Shown here: piece by piece, positions 1 to 6,112 of the stretch
Layout: each line of letters starts with the position of its first letter
Position numbering within the stretch: position 1 is the first letter of the stretch
Assembly: GCA_031276985.1 (NCBI GenBank)
Contig: JAISMA010000106.1
Coordinates: forward strand, 1 to 10,132
Origin: Helicobacteraceae bacterium
Lineage (GTDB): Bacteria; Campylobacterota; Campylobacteria; Campylobacterales; SZUA-545
DNA: 10,132 nucleotides
Direction of reading: 5' to 3'
Notes under the pieces: generated by a model
What the model saw: the letters and a program-made list of their open reading frames with translations, nothing else
Told to the model about the DNA's origin: nothing
The model's database searches: none
Program-made: the position numbers and the translations under genes

Positions 1-473
1 TCCGCGACTTCATCGTCGTTAAGCGATCGGACGGCTTTTGCGGGCGAACCTATAATTAACGATCGCGGCGCGAAAACTTTGCTGCGCGTTACCAAAGCGT
101 GAGCGCCCACGATTGATTCCGCGCCGATAACCGCGCCGTCCAATACGACCGCGCCCATTCCGATAAGGCACGCGCTTTCCACGACGCAACCGTGCAAAAT
201 CGCGCGGTGTCCGATTGTCGCGTTGTCGCCGATCGCCGTTGGAAATCCGTCGCTTTCGTCCTCGTTTTTGCTGTGGGTTACGTGTATTACCGCGCCGTCT
301 TGAACGCTGACGCGATCGCCGATTTTGATCCAATTAACGTCCGCGCGAATAACCGCGCCAAACCAGATTGAGCTGTCGCGCCCGATTTCGCAGCGCCCGA
401 TCACGTCCGCGCTGTGCGCGATAAACGCGCCGCTGCCAATCAACGGCTTATAATCGCCAAACGCGCTAATCAT
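1..473 (-). CDS. Gamma-carbonic anhydrase-like hexapeptide-repeat protein (3' end outside window)
   Basis: The frame opens with ATG at 473 and stays open to the window edge, giving 157 complete codons without a stop. The product is a left-handed beta-helix protein of the YrdA/PaaY/CaiE gamma-carbonic-anhydrase-like family: repeated [I/V]G-x4 turns, an RADV segment near residues 43-46, and the family's histidines in VIHVTH (62-67), GHR (88-90) and ILHG (92-95), expected to bind a metal between subunits of a trimer. GSPAK near residue 142 is typical of the family's C-terminal part. AAGGAG precedes the ATG by about six bases, supporting the start. The gene lies 27 bases after pyrE on the same strand and is probably the fourth gene of the secG operon. 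Whether it is an active carbonic anhydrase or an acyltransferase-like relative cannot be decided. The family usually has about 170-185 residues, so only the last part is missing. Confidence 0.88.
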   Translation of the reverse strand, partial: MISAFGDYKPLIGSGAFIAHSADVIGRCEIGRDSSIWFGAVIRADVNWIKIGDRVSVQDGAVIHVTHSKNEDESDGFPTAIGDNATIGHRAILHGCVVESACLIGMGAVVLDGAVIGAESIVGAHALVTRSKVFAPRSLIIGSPAKAVRSLNDDEVA

Positions 474-500
474 TTCGTCTCCTTTTGGCGCGGCAAGGGA

Positions 501-1112
501 TTAAGCGGCGCTTGGGCGACTGCCCGGTTTGATCGGTTTGCCGTATTTGGCGCAAAGCGGACATTTATCGGGCGGATAGATTGGAAAATCAAAGTCGGCT
601 AACGCGAAAAAAGGTTTGTTTGGCGGCAGTTTGCACGTATCGTCGCCCGCGACTCCGCCGACGCGACGGCAAAAACCGCGATTCGCCAAAGCCGCGAAAG
701 CGACTATCTCGCCGCCTCGCTCCTCGATAGCTTTAGCGCATTCGGCAGCCGATCCGCCCGTCGTGATAATATCCTCGCAGACGATAACCTTTTCGCCTTT
801 TGCAATCTCAAAACCGCGCCGAAGCGTCATTTGCCCTTCGACTCGCTCCGTAAAAACCGAACGAACGCCAAGCGCGCGCGCCAGCTCGTAGCCCGCCAAA
901 ATCCCGCCAAGCGCGGGCGCGCAAACGACTTGCGCCTCAACCGCGGCGGCGCGTATTTGCTCCGCTAACGCGCGCGCGAGTTTTTCGGCGGTTTTCGGAT
1001 CTTCCAGCGCTTTAGCCGATTGCAAATAATAGCCGCTGTGAGCGCCGCTACTAAGCAGAAAATGTCCCGTCAAAATAGCGTCGGCGCTTTTGTAAATAGC
1101 CTCTACGTCCAT
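501..1112 (-). CDS. pyrE: Orotate phosphoribosyltransferase
   Basis: PyrE transfers a phosphoribosyl group from PRPP to orotate, giving OMP in de novo pyrimidine synthesis in the cytosol. The 203-residue product has the PRPP-binding signature VIVCEDIITTGGS (about residues 109-121), the flexible-loop/dimer region FTERVEGQMTLRRGF (87-101), and the N-terminal GHFLLSSGAHS-x-YYLQ segment (16-31) typical of the Campylobacterota and related PyrE subfamily. The C-terminus has a CPLC pair (184-187) followed by a GKPIKPGSR tail, also seen in that subfamily. Start is ATG at 1112, seven bases after the frr stop, with only a weak AGG as ribosome binding site, which suggests coupling to frr. It sits between frr and the gamma-carbonic-anhydrase-like gene. 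Length is normal and no defect is seen. Confidence 0.96.
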   Translation of the reverse strand: MDVEAIYKSADAILTGHFLLSSGAHSGYYLQSAKALEDPKTAEKLARALAEQIRAAAVEAQVVCAPALGGILAGYELARALGVRSVFTERVEGQMTLRRGFEIAKGEKVIVCEDIITTGGSAAECAKAIEERGGEIVAFAALANRGFCRRVGGVAGDDTCKLPPNKPFFALADFDFPIYPPDKCPLCAKYGKPIKPGSRPSAA

Positions 1113-1119
1113 AATCAGC

Positions 1120-1677
1120 CTAGATTTTAAGAATGCTCGCTTCTTTGTCCGCCAAATGCTTGTCGATTGACGCGATTGTTTCGTCCGTGATCTTTTGCGC
1201 CTCGTCGTGCGCGCGCTTGCTTTCGTCTTCGGTGATCGCCTTGTCTTTTTCCAGCTTTTTTATCTTGTTGTTGGCGTCCTGCCGAACGTTGCGCGCGGCG
1301 ACTTTGGCTTTTTCGGCCATAGCTTTGGCGTGTTTTGCCGTCTCTTTGCGCTGTTCTTGCGTCATCGGCGCAAACGCCAGAATCACGCCCGCGCCGTTGT
1401 TGGAAGGATTAACGCCGATATTTGCGATCTGAATCGCCTTTTCGATCTCTTTGAGCAGGCTTTTATCCCACGGCGTAATGATGATTGTATTGGCGTCCGG
1501 CGTGGTAATAGAGCCGACCGCCGTAAGCGGCGTAGCCGTTCCGAAGTAGTCGATCTTGACGTTGTCGATGATTTTAGGCGAAACTTTGCCCGTGCGAAGC
1601 GAGCTAAACTCGTGAGTTAGCGCCTCGACGCACTTTTGCATTCGCGCTTTGGTTTCGTCGTAGATTGACTTTAGCAT
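1120..1677 (-). CDS. frr: Ribosome recycling factor
   Basis: RRF works with EF-G to split the post-termination ribosome complex. The 185-residue length is normal for the family. Visible hallmarks are the SSLRTGKVSP segment (about 25-34), the domain II run DYFGTATPL (43-51), the TIIITPWDKSLL segment (64-75), IGVNPSNNGAGV (92-103), the PMTQEQRKE hinge (104-112) and the C-terminal helix RNVRQDANNKIKKLEKDK. It resembles Campylobacter RRF closely in these parts. The start ATG at 1677 lies two bases past the secG stop and is preceded by AAAGGA inside the secG 3' end, so translation is likely coupled. The second conserved arginine/lysine of the usual RR[D/N]A motif reads RQDA here, a mild variation. 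Confidence 0.97.
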   Translation of the reverse strand: MLKSIYDETKARMQKCVEALTHEFSSLRTGKVSPKIIDNVKIDYFGTATPLTAVGSITTPDANTIIITPWDKSLLKEIEKAIQIANIGVNPSNNGAGVILAFAPMTQEQRKETAKHAKAMAEKAKVAARNVRQDANNKIKKLEKDKAITEDESKRAHDEAQKITDETIASIDKHLADKEASILKI

Positions 1678-1679
1678 AG

Positions 1680-2060
1680 CTATTCCTTTGGCGCTTCGGG
1701 AACGATCGGCGCGTTAGGAACGTTTGGCGCTTCGGGAACGATCGCGCTATCGGGCGCAAGCGGAATCAGCGTTTGGCTTTCCGTATTCGCGGCGGGCGTT
1801 GGAATAACGACGCGATCAAGCGCCGAAGCGTCGCGATCGGAGTAGTAGATGTATGTAAGCGCGATCGAGTTAGCCACGATCAGAGCGCTAAAAAACGCGG
1901 TAACTTTGGCTAAAAAGCCGCTTGGTCCCCGCGAGCCAAACAGCGATTCGTTGCTGCCGCTATACGCGCCCAAACCAATGCTTGAACTTTTTTGAAGCAA
2001 GACGACGACGACGATAATCGCCGCCAATACAAATTGAGCGATTAGCAAAACGCTAGTCAT
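1680..2060 (-). CDS. secG: Protein-export translocase subunit SecG
   Basis: SecG is the small membrane subunit of the SecYEG translocon. The 126-residue product has two hydrophobic helices (about residues 3-22 and 50-72) around the conserved cytoplasmic loop LLQKSSSIGLGAYSGS and the GSRGPSGFLAK motif, both diagnostic of SecG. After helix 2 follows a roughly 50-residue tail rich in Pro, Ala and Val, with IVPEAP occurring twice; extended Pro/Ala tails also occur in other Campylobacterota SecG proteins as I recall them. ATG at 2060 has GGGGAG five bases upstream. It is the first gene of the secG-frr-pyrE operon, reading from the divergent promoter region at 2086-2111. Confidence 0.94.
   Translation of the reverse strand: MTSVLLIAQFVLAAIIVVVVLLQKSSSIGLGAYSGSNESLFGSRGPSGFLAKVTAFFSALIVANSIALTYIYYSDRDASALDRVVIPTPAANTESQTLIPLAPDSAIVPEAPNVPNAPIVPEAPKE
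1687..1744. repeat. 22-bp direct repeat in the secG tail
   Basis: A perfect 22-base direct repeat lies at 1687-1708 and 1723-1744, 36 bases (12 codons) apart. It encodes the two copies of the ATIVPEAP-like tail motif of SecG. The spacing keeps the reading frame, so unit gain or loss would only change tail length. Confidence 0.85.
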
Positions 2061-2085
2061 TAAAACTCCCCATAGAGATTTCGTA

Positions 2086-2118
2086 GGCTAAAATGCGGCG
2101 CGAATTTTAGCTTAAAAT
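2086..2118. promoter_or_regulatory. Divergent promoter region with perfect inverted repeat (secG / bioC)
   Basis: Between the divergent starts of secG (2060) and the BioC-like gene (2136) lies GCTAAAAT at 2087-2094 facing ATTTTAGC at 2104-2111, eight perfectly paired bases around a nine-base centre. Each arm holds a TAAAAT -10-like hexamer, one per strand: 2089-2094 pointing right and 2104-2109 pointing left. This would give 5' leaders of roughly 35 bases on each side. A second rightward TAAAAT lies at 2113-2118 but is very close to the ribosome binding site. No clear -35 box is seen, as expected for many Campylobacterota sigma-70 promoters. The inverted repeat could also be a regulator operator; that is inference. 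Confidence 0.55.
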
Positions 2119-2135
2119 ATCTGTGAAGGAGCTTA

Positions 2136-2831
2136 GTGGAGGTTGCGGCGCGGCGATTTGACAGATTTTCGGCGCATTACGCCAAGCTAAACGCTATGCA
2201 AAAGGCAATCGCCAAAGAGCTAATGAGCGCCGTTGATTACGCGCCGAAGCGCGTTTTGGATCTAGGTTGCGGCGAGGGCGCGATCTGGCGACAAATATCG
2301 TGGAACGTCGATCTTTTCGTCGCCGTCGACGCGGCGGCGTCCATGATTAAACTGCATCCAAGCGGCGATAACGTTCGCAAAGAGCCGATAGACTTCAACG
2401 ACGCGATCGCGCTTGCGCGGCTGGCGGTTTTCTCGCCGTTTGATCTAATCGCGTCCTCCTGCTCGCTTCAGTGGGCGGACGATCTTGGCAAAACGCTTGA
2501 GGCGATCGCGCCTTTTGGCGGCAAAATCGCCTTCGCGCTCTTTACGGACAAAACGCTTGAGACGTTGCGCGATCTTTCGGGCGCGCAAACGCCGCTGCTG
2601 TCTTATCAGGCGGCAAGCGAGATAATTTCGCGCTATTTTGACGCGAGGTTTTGGCGCAAAAGCTATCTGCTTGAATTTGTCTCGAAGCGCGAAATGTTTT
2701 CGTATATCCGCAAAAGCGGAATCGGCGGCGGCAAAGCAAAACTAAGCGTCGCGGAGACAAAACGGCTAATCGCTAATTATCCAAACGCAAAACTAGAATA
2801 TGAAACGCTTTTTGCAATCGGCGGCTTTTAG
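2136..2831 (+). CDS. bioC: BioC-like malonyl-ACP O-methyltransferase
   Basis: The product (231 residues) is a class I SAM-dependent methyltransferase: VLDLGCGEG (40-48) is motif I for SAM binding, and LIASSCSLQWADD (about 105-117) matches the BioC-type motif in which N/S-x-x-x-QW follows strand 4. The later FSYIRKSGIGGG segment (about 190-201) resembles the BioC region ahead of its C-terminal helices. BioC methylates malonyl-ACP so that fatty-acid synthesis can build the pimeloyl precursor of biotin. No other biotin gene is present here, so the assignment rests on sequence alone and a different small-acid methyltransferase is possible. The start is GTG at 2136; GAAGGA lies five bases upstream and decides this start. 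The gene stops at TAG 2829-2831, exactly inside a tandemly repeated segment: without one A at 2830 the frame would continue 43 codons to 2961 (see the repeat entry). Confidence 0.75.
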   Translation: MEVAARRFDRFSAHYAKLNAMQKAIAKELMSAVDYAPKRVLDLGCGEGAIWRQISWNVDLFVAVDAAASMIKLHPSGDNVRKEPIDFNDAIALARLAVFSPFDLIASSCSLQWADDLGKTLEAIAPFGGKIAFALFTDKTLETLRDLSGAQTPLLSYQAASEIISRYFDARFWRKSYLLEFVSKREMFSYIRKSGIGGGKAKLSVAETKRLIANYPNAKLEYETLFAIGGF

Positions 2832-2961
2832 CTTTGCGACGGCTTGCGCCGCGATCATCGGCAACTTTGCCAGACTAGAGTACGAAACGCTTTTTGCGAT
2901 TGGTGGCTTTTGCTTTACGACGGCTTGCGGCGCAATCAACGACGACTTCGCCAAAATCTAG
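2792..2961 (+). repeat. Tandem duplication of the bioC 3' end with a 1-base frame difference
   Basis: Unit 1 (2792-2873, 82 bases) covers the last 13 codons of the bioC-like gene plus its stop and downstream bases. Unit 2 (2874-2954, 81 bases) repeats it with 13 substitutions and lacks the A at 2830. Unit 1 encodes LEYETLFAIGGF then stops; unit 2 encodes the same 12 residues and runs on through CFTTACGAINDDFAKI to a TAG at 2959-2961. Removing A2830 would join both units into one frame, and seven of the 13 substitutions would then be synonymous, suggesting the joint frame was once (or is) translated. The extra A may be a genuine mutation, a frameshifting site or a sequence error. Confidence 0.8.
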
Positions 2962-3026
2962 CGGAAATCGTCAAAGCAAGTCAAGCGCGAGTCGTTATCG
3001 TTGCGGGCGGTTTTAGGGTTTTTGGC

Positions 3027-3032
3027 TAAAAT
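3027..3032 (+). promoter_or_regulatory. Putative -10 box for the tRNA-Thr gene
   Basis: TAAAAT lies in the context TTTTTGGCTAAAATTG, preceded by a T-rich stretch, about 48 bases ahead of the mature tRNA 5' end. The same GGCTAAAAT string forms the presumed -10 of the bioC promoter at 2086-2094, which supports its use as a promoter element in this genome. No convincing -35 is visible. Confidence 0.45.
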
Positions 3033-3080
3033 TGCGCCTTTCTTTTTAGCGTCGCGCCGTTTATCGCGCAAATCCCACGC

Positions 3081-3155
3081 GCCAATGTAGCTCAGCGGTA
3101 GAGCACTCGCTTCGTAAGCGAGCGGTCGCGGGTTCGATTCCCGCCATTGGCTCCA
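3081..3155 (+). tRNA. tRNA-Thr (anticodon CGT)
   Basis: The 75 bases fold as a complete cloverleaf: acceptor GCCAATG pairs with CATTGGC, D stem GCTC/GAGC with loop AGCGGTA, anticodon stem CTCGC/GCGAG with loop TTCGTAA, a five-base variable loop CGGTC, and T stem GCGGG/CCCGC with loop TTCGATT. The anticodon CGT reads ACG (Thr). The discriminator base is T and the 3' CCA is encoded. It stands alone; no neighbouring tRNA is seen. Confidence 0.96.
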
Positions 3156-3208
3156 TCTGTTATCCAAAAAAAATACGTTCGCGTTATGCTATATCGCCTC
3201 TCGCGCCT

Positions 3209-3217
3209 CCCCCCCCC
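3209..3217. repeat. C9 homopolymer tract
   Basis: Nine consecutive C (G on the minus strand) lie 54 bases after the tRNA. In Campylobacterota, C/G runs of about this length in or ahead of surface-structure genes are phase-variable. No surface gene lies next to this one, so any such role is doubtful. Confidence 0.6.
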
Positions 3218-3310
3218 AATCTTCGCAAAAACATATATCCACAATAACTTTGGGATTGCCACAAACCTTTCGCGTAGACTTAACGTTATACCCGTGAAGC
3301 GACTGTTTTC

Positions 3311-3340
3311 CGTCATTCTGCGCGTAGTCGCAGAATCTAG
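3311..3340. repeat. REP-like palindromic element, copy A
   Basis: CGTCATTCTGCG is followed by its inverted half: ATTCTGCG (3315-3322) pairs perfectly with CGCAGAAT (3329-3336) around a six-base loop. The same eight-base arms recur in copy C at 3516-3537. The GTCATTC lead and paired GAAT resemble the widespread dRS3/REP-type short palindromes with GTCATTCCCGCG cores. Confidence 0.75.
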
Positions 3341-3397
3341 CATTTAAGACAATCGCGGATCAATATCCAATTGCACAACTCTTTTAACTTTTCATTT

Positions 3398-3460
3398 TGG
3401 ATACCCGCCTTCCTTCGCGCCTTGCGTTTGCAAGCAAACGGATGCTTCGCGGGAATGACG
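3398..3460. repeat. REP-like palindromic element, copy B
   Basis: The outer parts GGATACCCGC (3399-3408) and GCGGGAATGACG (3449-3460) are imperfect inverted repeats of the form GGAT-x-CCCGC...GCGGGAAT. Inside them is a 16-base palindrome at 3425-3440 (CGTTTGC and GCAAACG around AA). Read on the minus strand it begins CGTCATTCCCGCGAAGC, the typical core of this repeat type. Confidence 0.65.
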
Positions 3461-3484
3461 CTTTGTTCTTTGCGTAGGATTAAG

Positions 3485-3513
3485 ACAAAGCAAACGTTTC
3501 GGCTTTGTTTTTT
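3485..3513 (+). terminator. Possible rho-independent terminator
   Basis: ACAAAGC (3485-3491) pairs with GCTTTGT (3502-3508) around a ten-base loop and runs into six T at 3508-3513 on the plus strand. The stem is GC-poor and the only upstream plus-strand gene is tRNA-Thr 330 bases away, so it may simply be part of the repeat cluster. Confidence 0.3.
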
Positions 3514-3540
3514 AGATTCTGCGACTTCGCGCAGAATTAC
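3512..3540. repeat. REP-like palindromic element, copy C
   Basis: ATTCTGCG (3516-3523) and CGCAGAAT (3530-3537) form the same perfect eight-base-pair hairpin as copy A with a different six-base loop (ACTTCG). The element lies in inverted orientation to copy A, judged by the flanking bases AGATTCTGCG here and CGCAGAATCT in A, so A and C together could also pair over about 200 bases. Confidence 0.75.
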
Positions 3541-3557
3541 AAGGATGGGCGTGAATA

Positions 3558-3634
3558 GCGCGATTATCGTTTTGTCGCGGAAATGACGAGATGGGCGGAC
3601 AATGGCGCAACGCGAAGCCTCGCTGGAATGATGA
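3558..3634. repeat. Degenerate REP-like modules D and E
   Basis: On the minus strand two further weaker modules follow the same theme: CGTCATTTCCGCGAC with paired CGCGA/TCGCG arms (plus-strand 3559-3588), and TCATCATTCCAGCGAGGCTTCGCG (3611-3634). They match the GTCATTC-x-x-GCG lead of copies B and C but have lost arm symmetry. Confidence 0.45.
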
Positions 3635-3680
3635 GAAGGAGCGAGAATAACGAAATGGAGAGGGCGCAAAGCGATTTAGT

Positions 3681-4631
3681 TTATATTGTCCAAGTCCAAA
3701 ATTCGTCTTGTTCAAGTTCGCTTTTATGCGATAAGTTATTATTGTCTTTGTATTGCAGTTCGGGATTTTTTACGCTGACTTTCGTGTTTGGCGGAACGCT
3801 TGAAGCTATAAACACGTTAGAGCCTATAACGCAACGACTGCCTATAACCGTTTGTCCGCCAAAAATAGACGCGCCGCTGTAGATTGTTACGTAATCCTCG
3901 ATAGTCGGGTGGCGCTTAACGCCGCGCAAAGCCTGTCCGCCCCGCGTCGATATGCCGCCTAACGTTACGCCCTGATATATTTTTACGTGGTTTCCGATAA
4001 TTGTCGTTTCGCCTATTACGATCCCCGTGCCGTGATCGATAAAAAAGCGCCGCCCGATCGTAGCGCCCGGATGAATGTCTATGCCCGTTTTGCTATGAGC
4101 GCGCTCCGACCAAATGCGCGGAATAAGCGGAACGCCGAGTTTGTAAAGCGCGTTTGCCAAACGATAGACGCTCACCGCGTAAAAGCCCGGATAAGAGGAG
4201 ATGATCTCGTCTAGGCTAAACGCGGCGGGATCGCCGTCGTAAGCGGCTTTCGCGTCCGCTTCAAGCGCCTTTCTTATGCGCGGCAACTGCTCCAAAAAAG
4301 TCATCGTAAGCCGTTGCGCCTGATCGGTAATCTCGCTTTGACTCGCTTCGGCGTAACGCTCCATATAGGGCAGCGCTTTTGCGACTTCAAGGCTTAATTC
4401 GCATTGTATCTCCTCCAGCGCCACGCCAATATGACAACTCGCCGAAGCGGGAATGCTAAACGGCTTGCTAAAATAGCCCGGAAACAACAGCGCGCGCAAT
4501 TTGCCAAGCAGTTTGGCGGCGCGTTTCGCGCTTGGCAGAACCGAAGCGGAGCCGAATTTGATCGTAACGCTTAGATCGTCGTAGCTTTGCGCGATCGCCG
4601 CGCTAAGAGCTTTAAGACGGCTTTCTATCAT
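3681..4631 (-). CDS. epsC: Serine O-acetyltransferase, EpsC type
   Basis: The enzyme makes O-acetylserine from serine and acetyl-CoA, the acceptor for cysteine synthesis. The 316-residue protein has a helical N-terminal half (about 1-150) and a hexapeptide beta-helix with the serine acetyltransferase core: GIDIHPGA (183-190, catalytic-type His187), IDHGTGIVIGET (198-209, His200), the GVTLGG turn (221-226) and RHPTIED. The long N-terminal half and the YPGF-x-A-x-x-x-YR motif (147-157) point to the EpsC subfamily rather than short CysE. The tail after about residue 285 is hydrophilic and ends in WTWTI, not the GI-type end usual in feedback-sensitive CysE, so its cysteine-synthase docking and inhibition are unclear. 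The chosen ATG (4631) overlaps the desulfurase TGA as ATGA, implying coupling; an in-frame ATG at 4643 is the alternative. It is the last gene of the sulfur operon, and such acetyltransferases are known neighbours of family 2A encapsulins. Confidence 0.92.
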   Translation of the reverse strand: MIESRLKALSAAIAQSYDDLSVTIKFGSASVLPSAKRAAKLLGKLRALLFPGYFSKPFSIPASASCHIGVALEEIQCELSLEVAKALPYMERYAEASQSEITDQAQRLTMTFLEQLPRIRKALEADAKAAYDGDPAAFSLDEIISSYPGFYAVSVYRLANALYKLGVPLIPRIWSERAHSKTGIDIHPGATIGRRFFIDHGTGIVIGETTIIGNHVKIYQGVTLGGISTRGGQALRGVKRHPTIEDYVTIYSGASIFGGQTVIGSRCVIGSNVFIASSVPPNTKVSVKNPELQYKDNNNLSHKSELEQDEFWTWTI

Positions 4632-6112
4632 CGTTTTACCCATTCAAGCAACGCTTTTGTCAGCAGTTCTATCTCTTCAAACGTATTGTAAAAGGCTACG
4701 GACGCGCGCGCCGTTCCTTCCAAACCAAACCCGCGCAGAACGGGCTGCGAGCAGTGATGACCGACTCTCAAGGCAAAACCTTTGGAGTCGAGATACTTTC
4801 CGATCTCTTCGGTTGGCAAGCCGTCGATCACGAAAGAAAGGACGCTTGTTTTCGCGCTCGCCGTTCCGATCAAACGCAAAGAGGGAACGCGGCTTAATTC
4901 GCCAATGGCGTATTCCAGCAACGAATGCTCGTAGGCGAATATATTATTTAAGCCCAACGCGCCGACGTATTCCAGCGCCGCGCCAAGTCCCACCGCGTCC
5001 GCCACGCTTGGCGTGCCCGCTTCAAACTTCGCGGGAGCTTTTTGGTAGAGCGTGCGCTCGAAAGTTACGTCCGCGATCATATTGCCGCCGCCGTGATATG
5101 GTTGCGCCGCGTCCAAAATCTCTTTTTTCGCGTAGATCGCGCCGATTCCAAATGGTCCGTAGATTTTATGCCCGCTGAAAACCAGCAGATCGGCGTCCAG
5201 CGCCGTTACGTTTATGGGTATGTGCGAAATCGACTGCGCCGCGTCGATCAAAACGCGAACGCCGTATTTATGCGCGATCGCCGTTAGTTCCGCGACGGGC
5301 GTAATCGTCCCAAGCGCGTTTGAAACGTGCGCCAAACTTGCGAATTTCGTGTTTGCGTTAAACAGTTTTTCGTACTCCGAAACGATAATCTGCCCGCTCG
5401 CGTCAATCGGCGCGACGCGCAAAACCGCGCCCGTCTCCTGCGCGATTAACTGCCAAGGCACGATATTGGCGTGGTGTTCCAGCAACGTTAAAACGATCTC
5501 GTCTCCCGCTTTAAGCGTAGGTTTCACAATCGCCTGCGCGATAAGGTTAATCCCTTCGGTCGTTCCGCGAACGAACACGATGTTGTCTTTGCTTGGCGCG
5601 CCGATAAACGCGGCAATCGTTTCGCGCGAATGTTCCAAAGCGTCGGTCGATCGCGCCGCCAGCGCGTGCGCGGCGCGATGAACGTTGCTGTTTTCATGCG
5701 AATAGTATTTGACGAGTCTGTCGATGACCGCGCGCGGTTTTTGCGTTGTGGCGGCGTTATCAAGCCATACGAGTCGCTTGCCGTTTACGGTTTCGCTCAA
5801 AATGGGAAAATCGGCGCGGATCGACTCCAAACTTCTGTCGCCAATCGCGCCAAGCGTCGCGTTTTGGTAGCGGGAGCTTTCGCCGCCGCAACGCTTGACT
5901 TCGCCGTAATAAGCCTCCACGACGGGCGAATAGCCGCCCGCGCTCTCGCCGATAACGCTTGGCGCGAACGCGTCAATTTGCGCGACCGTCGTTTGCGCCG
6001 CCGTCGCGCCGCGATCGTATTCGGGAAAAAAGCGCGAAGCCAAAGCCGCGAGTTCCGCCTCGTTTGGCAGACCAAACTCGCTTGGATCAGATCGGTTGTT
6101 GGGTATATTCAT
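4628..6112 (-). CDS. Family 2A encapsulin cargo cysteine desulfurase (SufS-like)
   Basis: A PLP enzyme taking sulfur from L-cysteine to give alanine and an enzyme persulfide. From about residue 97 (SIRADFPIL) it is a full group II desulfurase: LDNAATTQKP (117-126), NVHRAAH (143-149), the PLP lysine K316 in FSGHKIYGP, and catalytic Cys454 in RVGHHCSQPVL. Ahead of it are about 95 extra residues absent from SufS, low in predicted order, starting with FGLPNEAELAALASRFFPE (13-31) and later GGYSPVVEAYYG. Cargo desulfurases of family 2A encapsulins carry such N-terminal extensions, which direct loading into the shell; which part acts here is inference. The ATG at 6112 lies inside the shell gene, overlapping it by 26 bases, with a weak AGG upstream, so translation is probably coupled to the shell. 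The extension looks shorter than the roughly 200-residue ones described for cyanobacteria. Confidence 0.95.
   Translation of the reverse strand: MNIPNNRSDPSEFGLPNEAELAALASRFFPEYDRGATAAQTTVAQIDAFAPSVIGESAGGYSPVVEAYYGEVKRCGGESSRYQNATLGAIGDRSLESIRADFPILSETVNGKRLVWLDNAATTQKPRAVIDRLVKYYSHENSNVHRAAHALAARSTDALEHSRETIAAFIGAPSKDNIVFVRGTTEGINLIAQAIVKPTLKAGDEIVLTLLEHHANIVPWQLIAQETGAVLRVAPIDASGQIIVSEYEKLFNANTKFASLAHVSNALGTITPVAELTAIAHKYGVRVLIDAAQSISHIPINVTALDADLLVFSGHKIYGPFGIGAIYAKKEILDAAQPYHGGGNMIADVTFERTLYQKAPAKFEAGTPSVADAVGLGAALEYVGALGLNNIFAYEHSLLEYAIGELSRVPSLRLIGTASAKTSVLSFVIDGLPTEEIGKYLDSKGFALRVGHHCSQPVLRGFGLEGTARASVAFYNTFEEIELLTKALLEWVKR

Larger units (their letters stand above)
3156..3680. other. 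525-base intergenic region without a credible gene
   Basis: Between tRNA-Thr and the end of the acetyltransferase gene no reading frame has a plausible start, ribosome binding site and recognisable product. The region holds homopolymer runs (A8 at 3166-3173, C9 at 3209-3217) and at least five modules of a short palindromic repeat family, described separately. Frames read through it give the VILREVAES and VIPAK-type strings that commonly result from translating such repeats. Base composition is less coding-like than in the flanks. A small RNA cannot be excluded but nothing specific supports one. Confidence 0.7.

Noticed and set aside
1195..1620. A 141-codon plus-strand frame opposite frr.
   Set aside because: frr is intact and conserved on the other strand; the frame is a shadow.
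2844..3029. A 61-codon plus-strand frame after the bioC-like gene.
   Set aside because: It is an out-of-frame reading of the duplicated bioC 3' end, lacks a ribosome binding site and has no recognisable product; the duplication explains it.
2958..3343. Minus-strand reading frames overlapping the tRNA, giving strings such as ESNPRPLAYEASALPLSY and GNRTRDRSLTKRVLYR.
   Set aside because: These are the well-known artefacts of translating the antisense of a tRNA gene; there is no ribosome binding site and the frames end in the repeat region.
3337..3669. Minus-strand 110-codon frame with VILREVAES and VIPAK strings.
   Set aside because: Such strings arise from reading through REP-like palindromes; no start context and no domain.
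3156..3680. CRISPR array or attachment site next to tRNA-Thr.
   Set aside because: Repeats are few, inverted, variable and not evenly spaced; no duplicated tRNA 3' end and no integrase are present.
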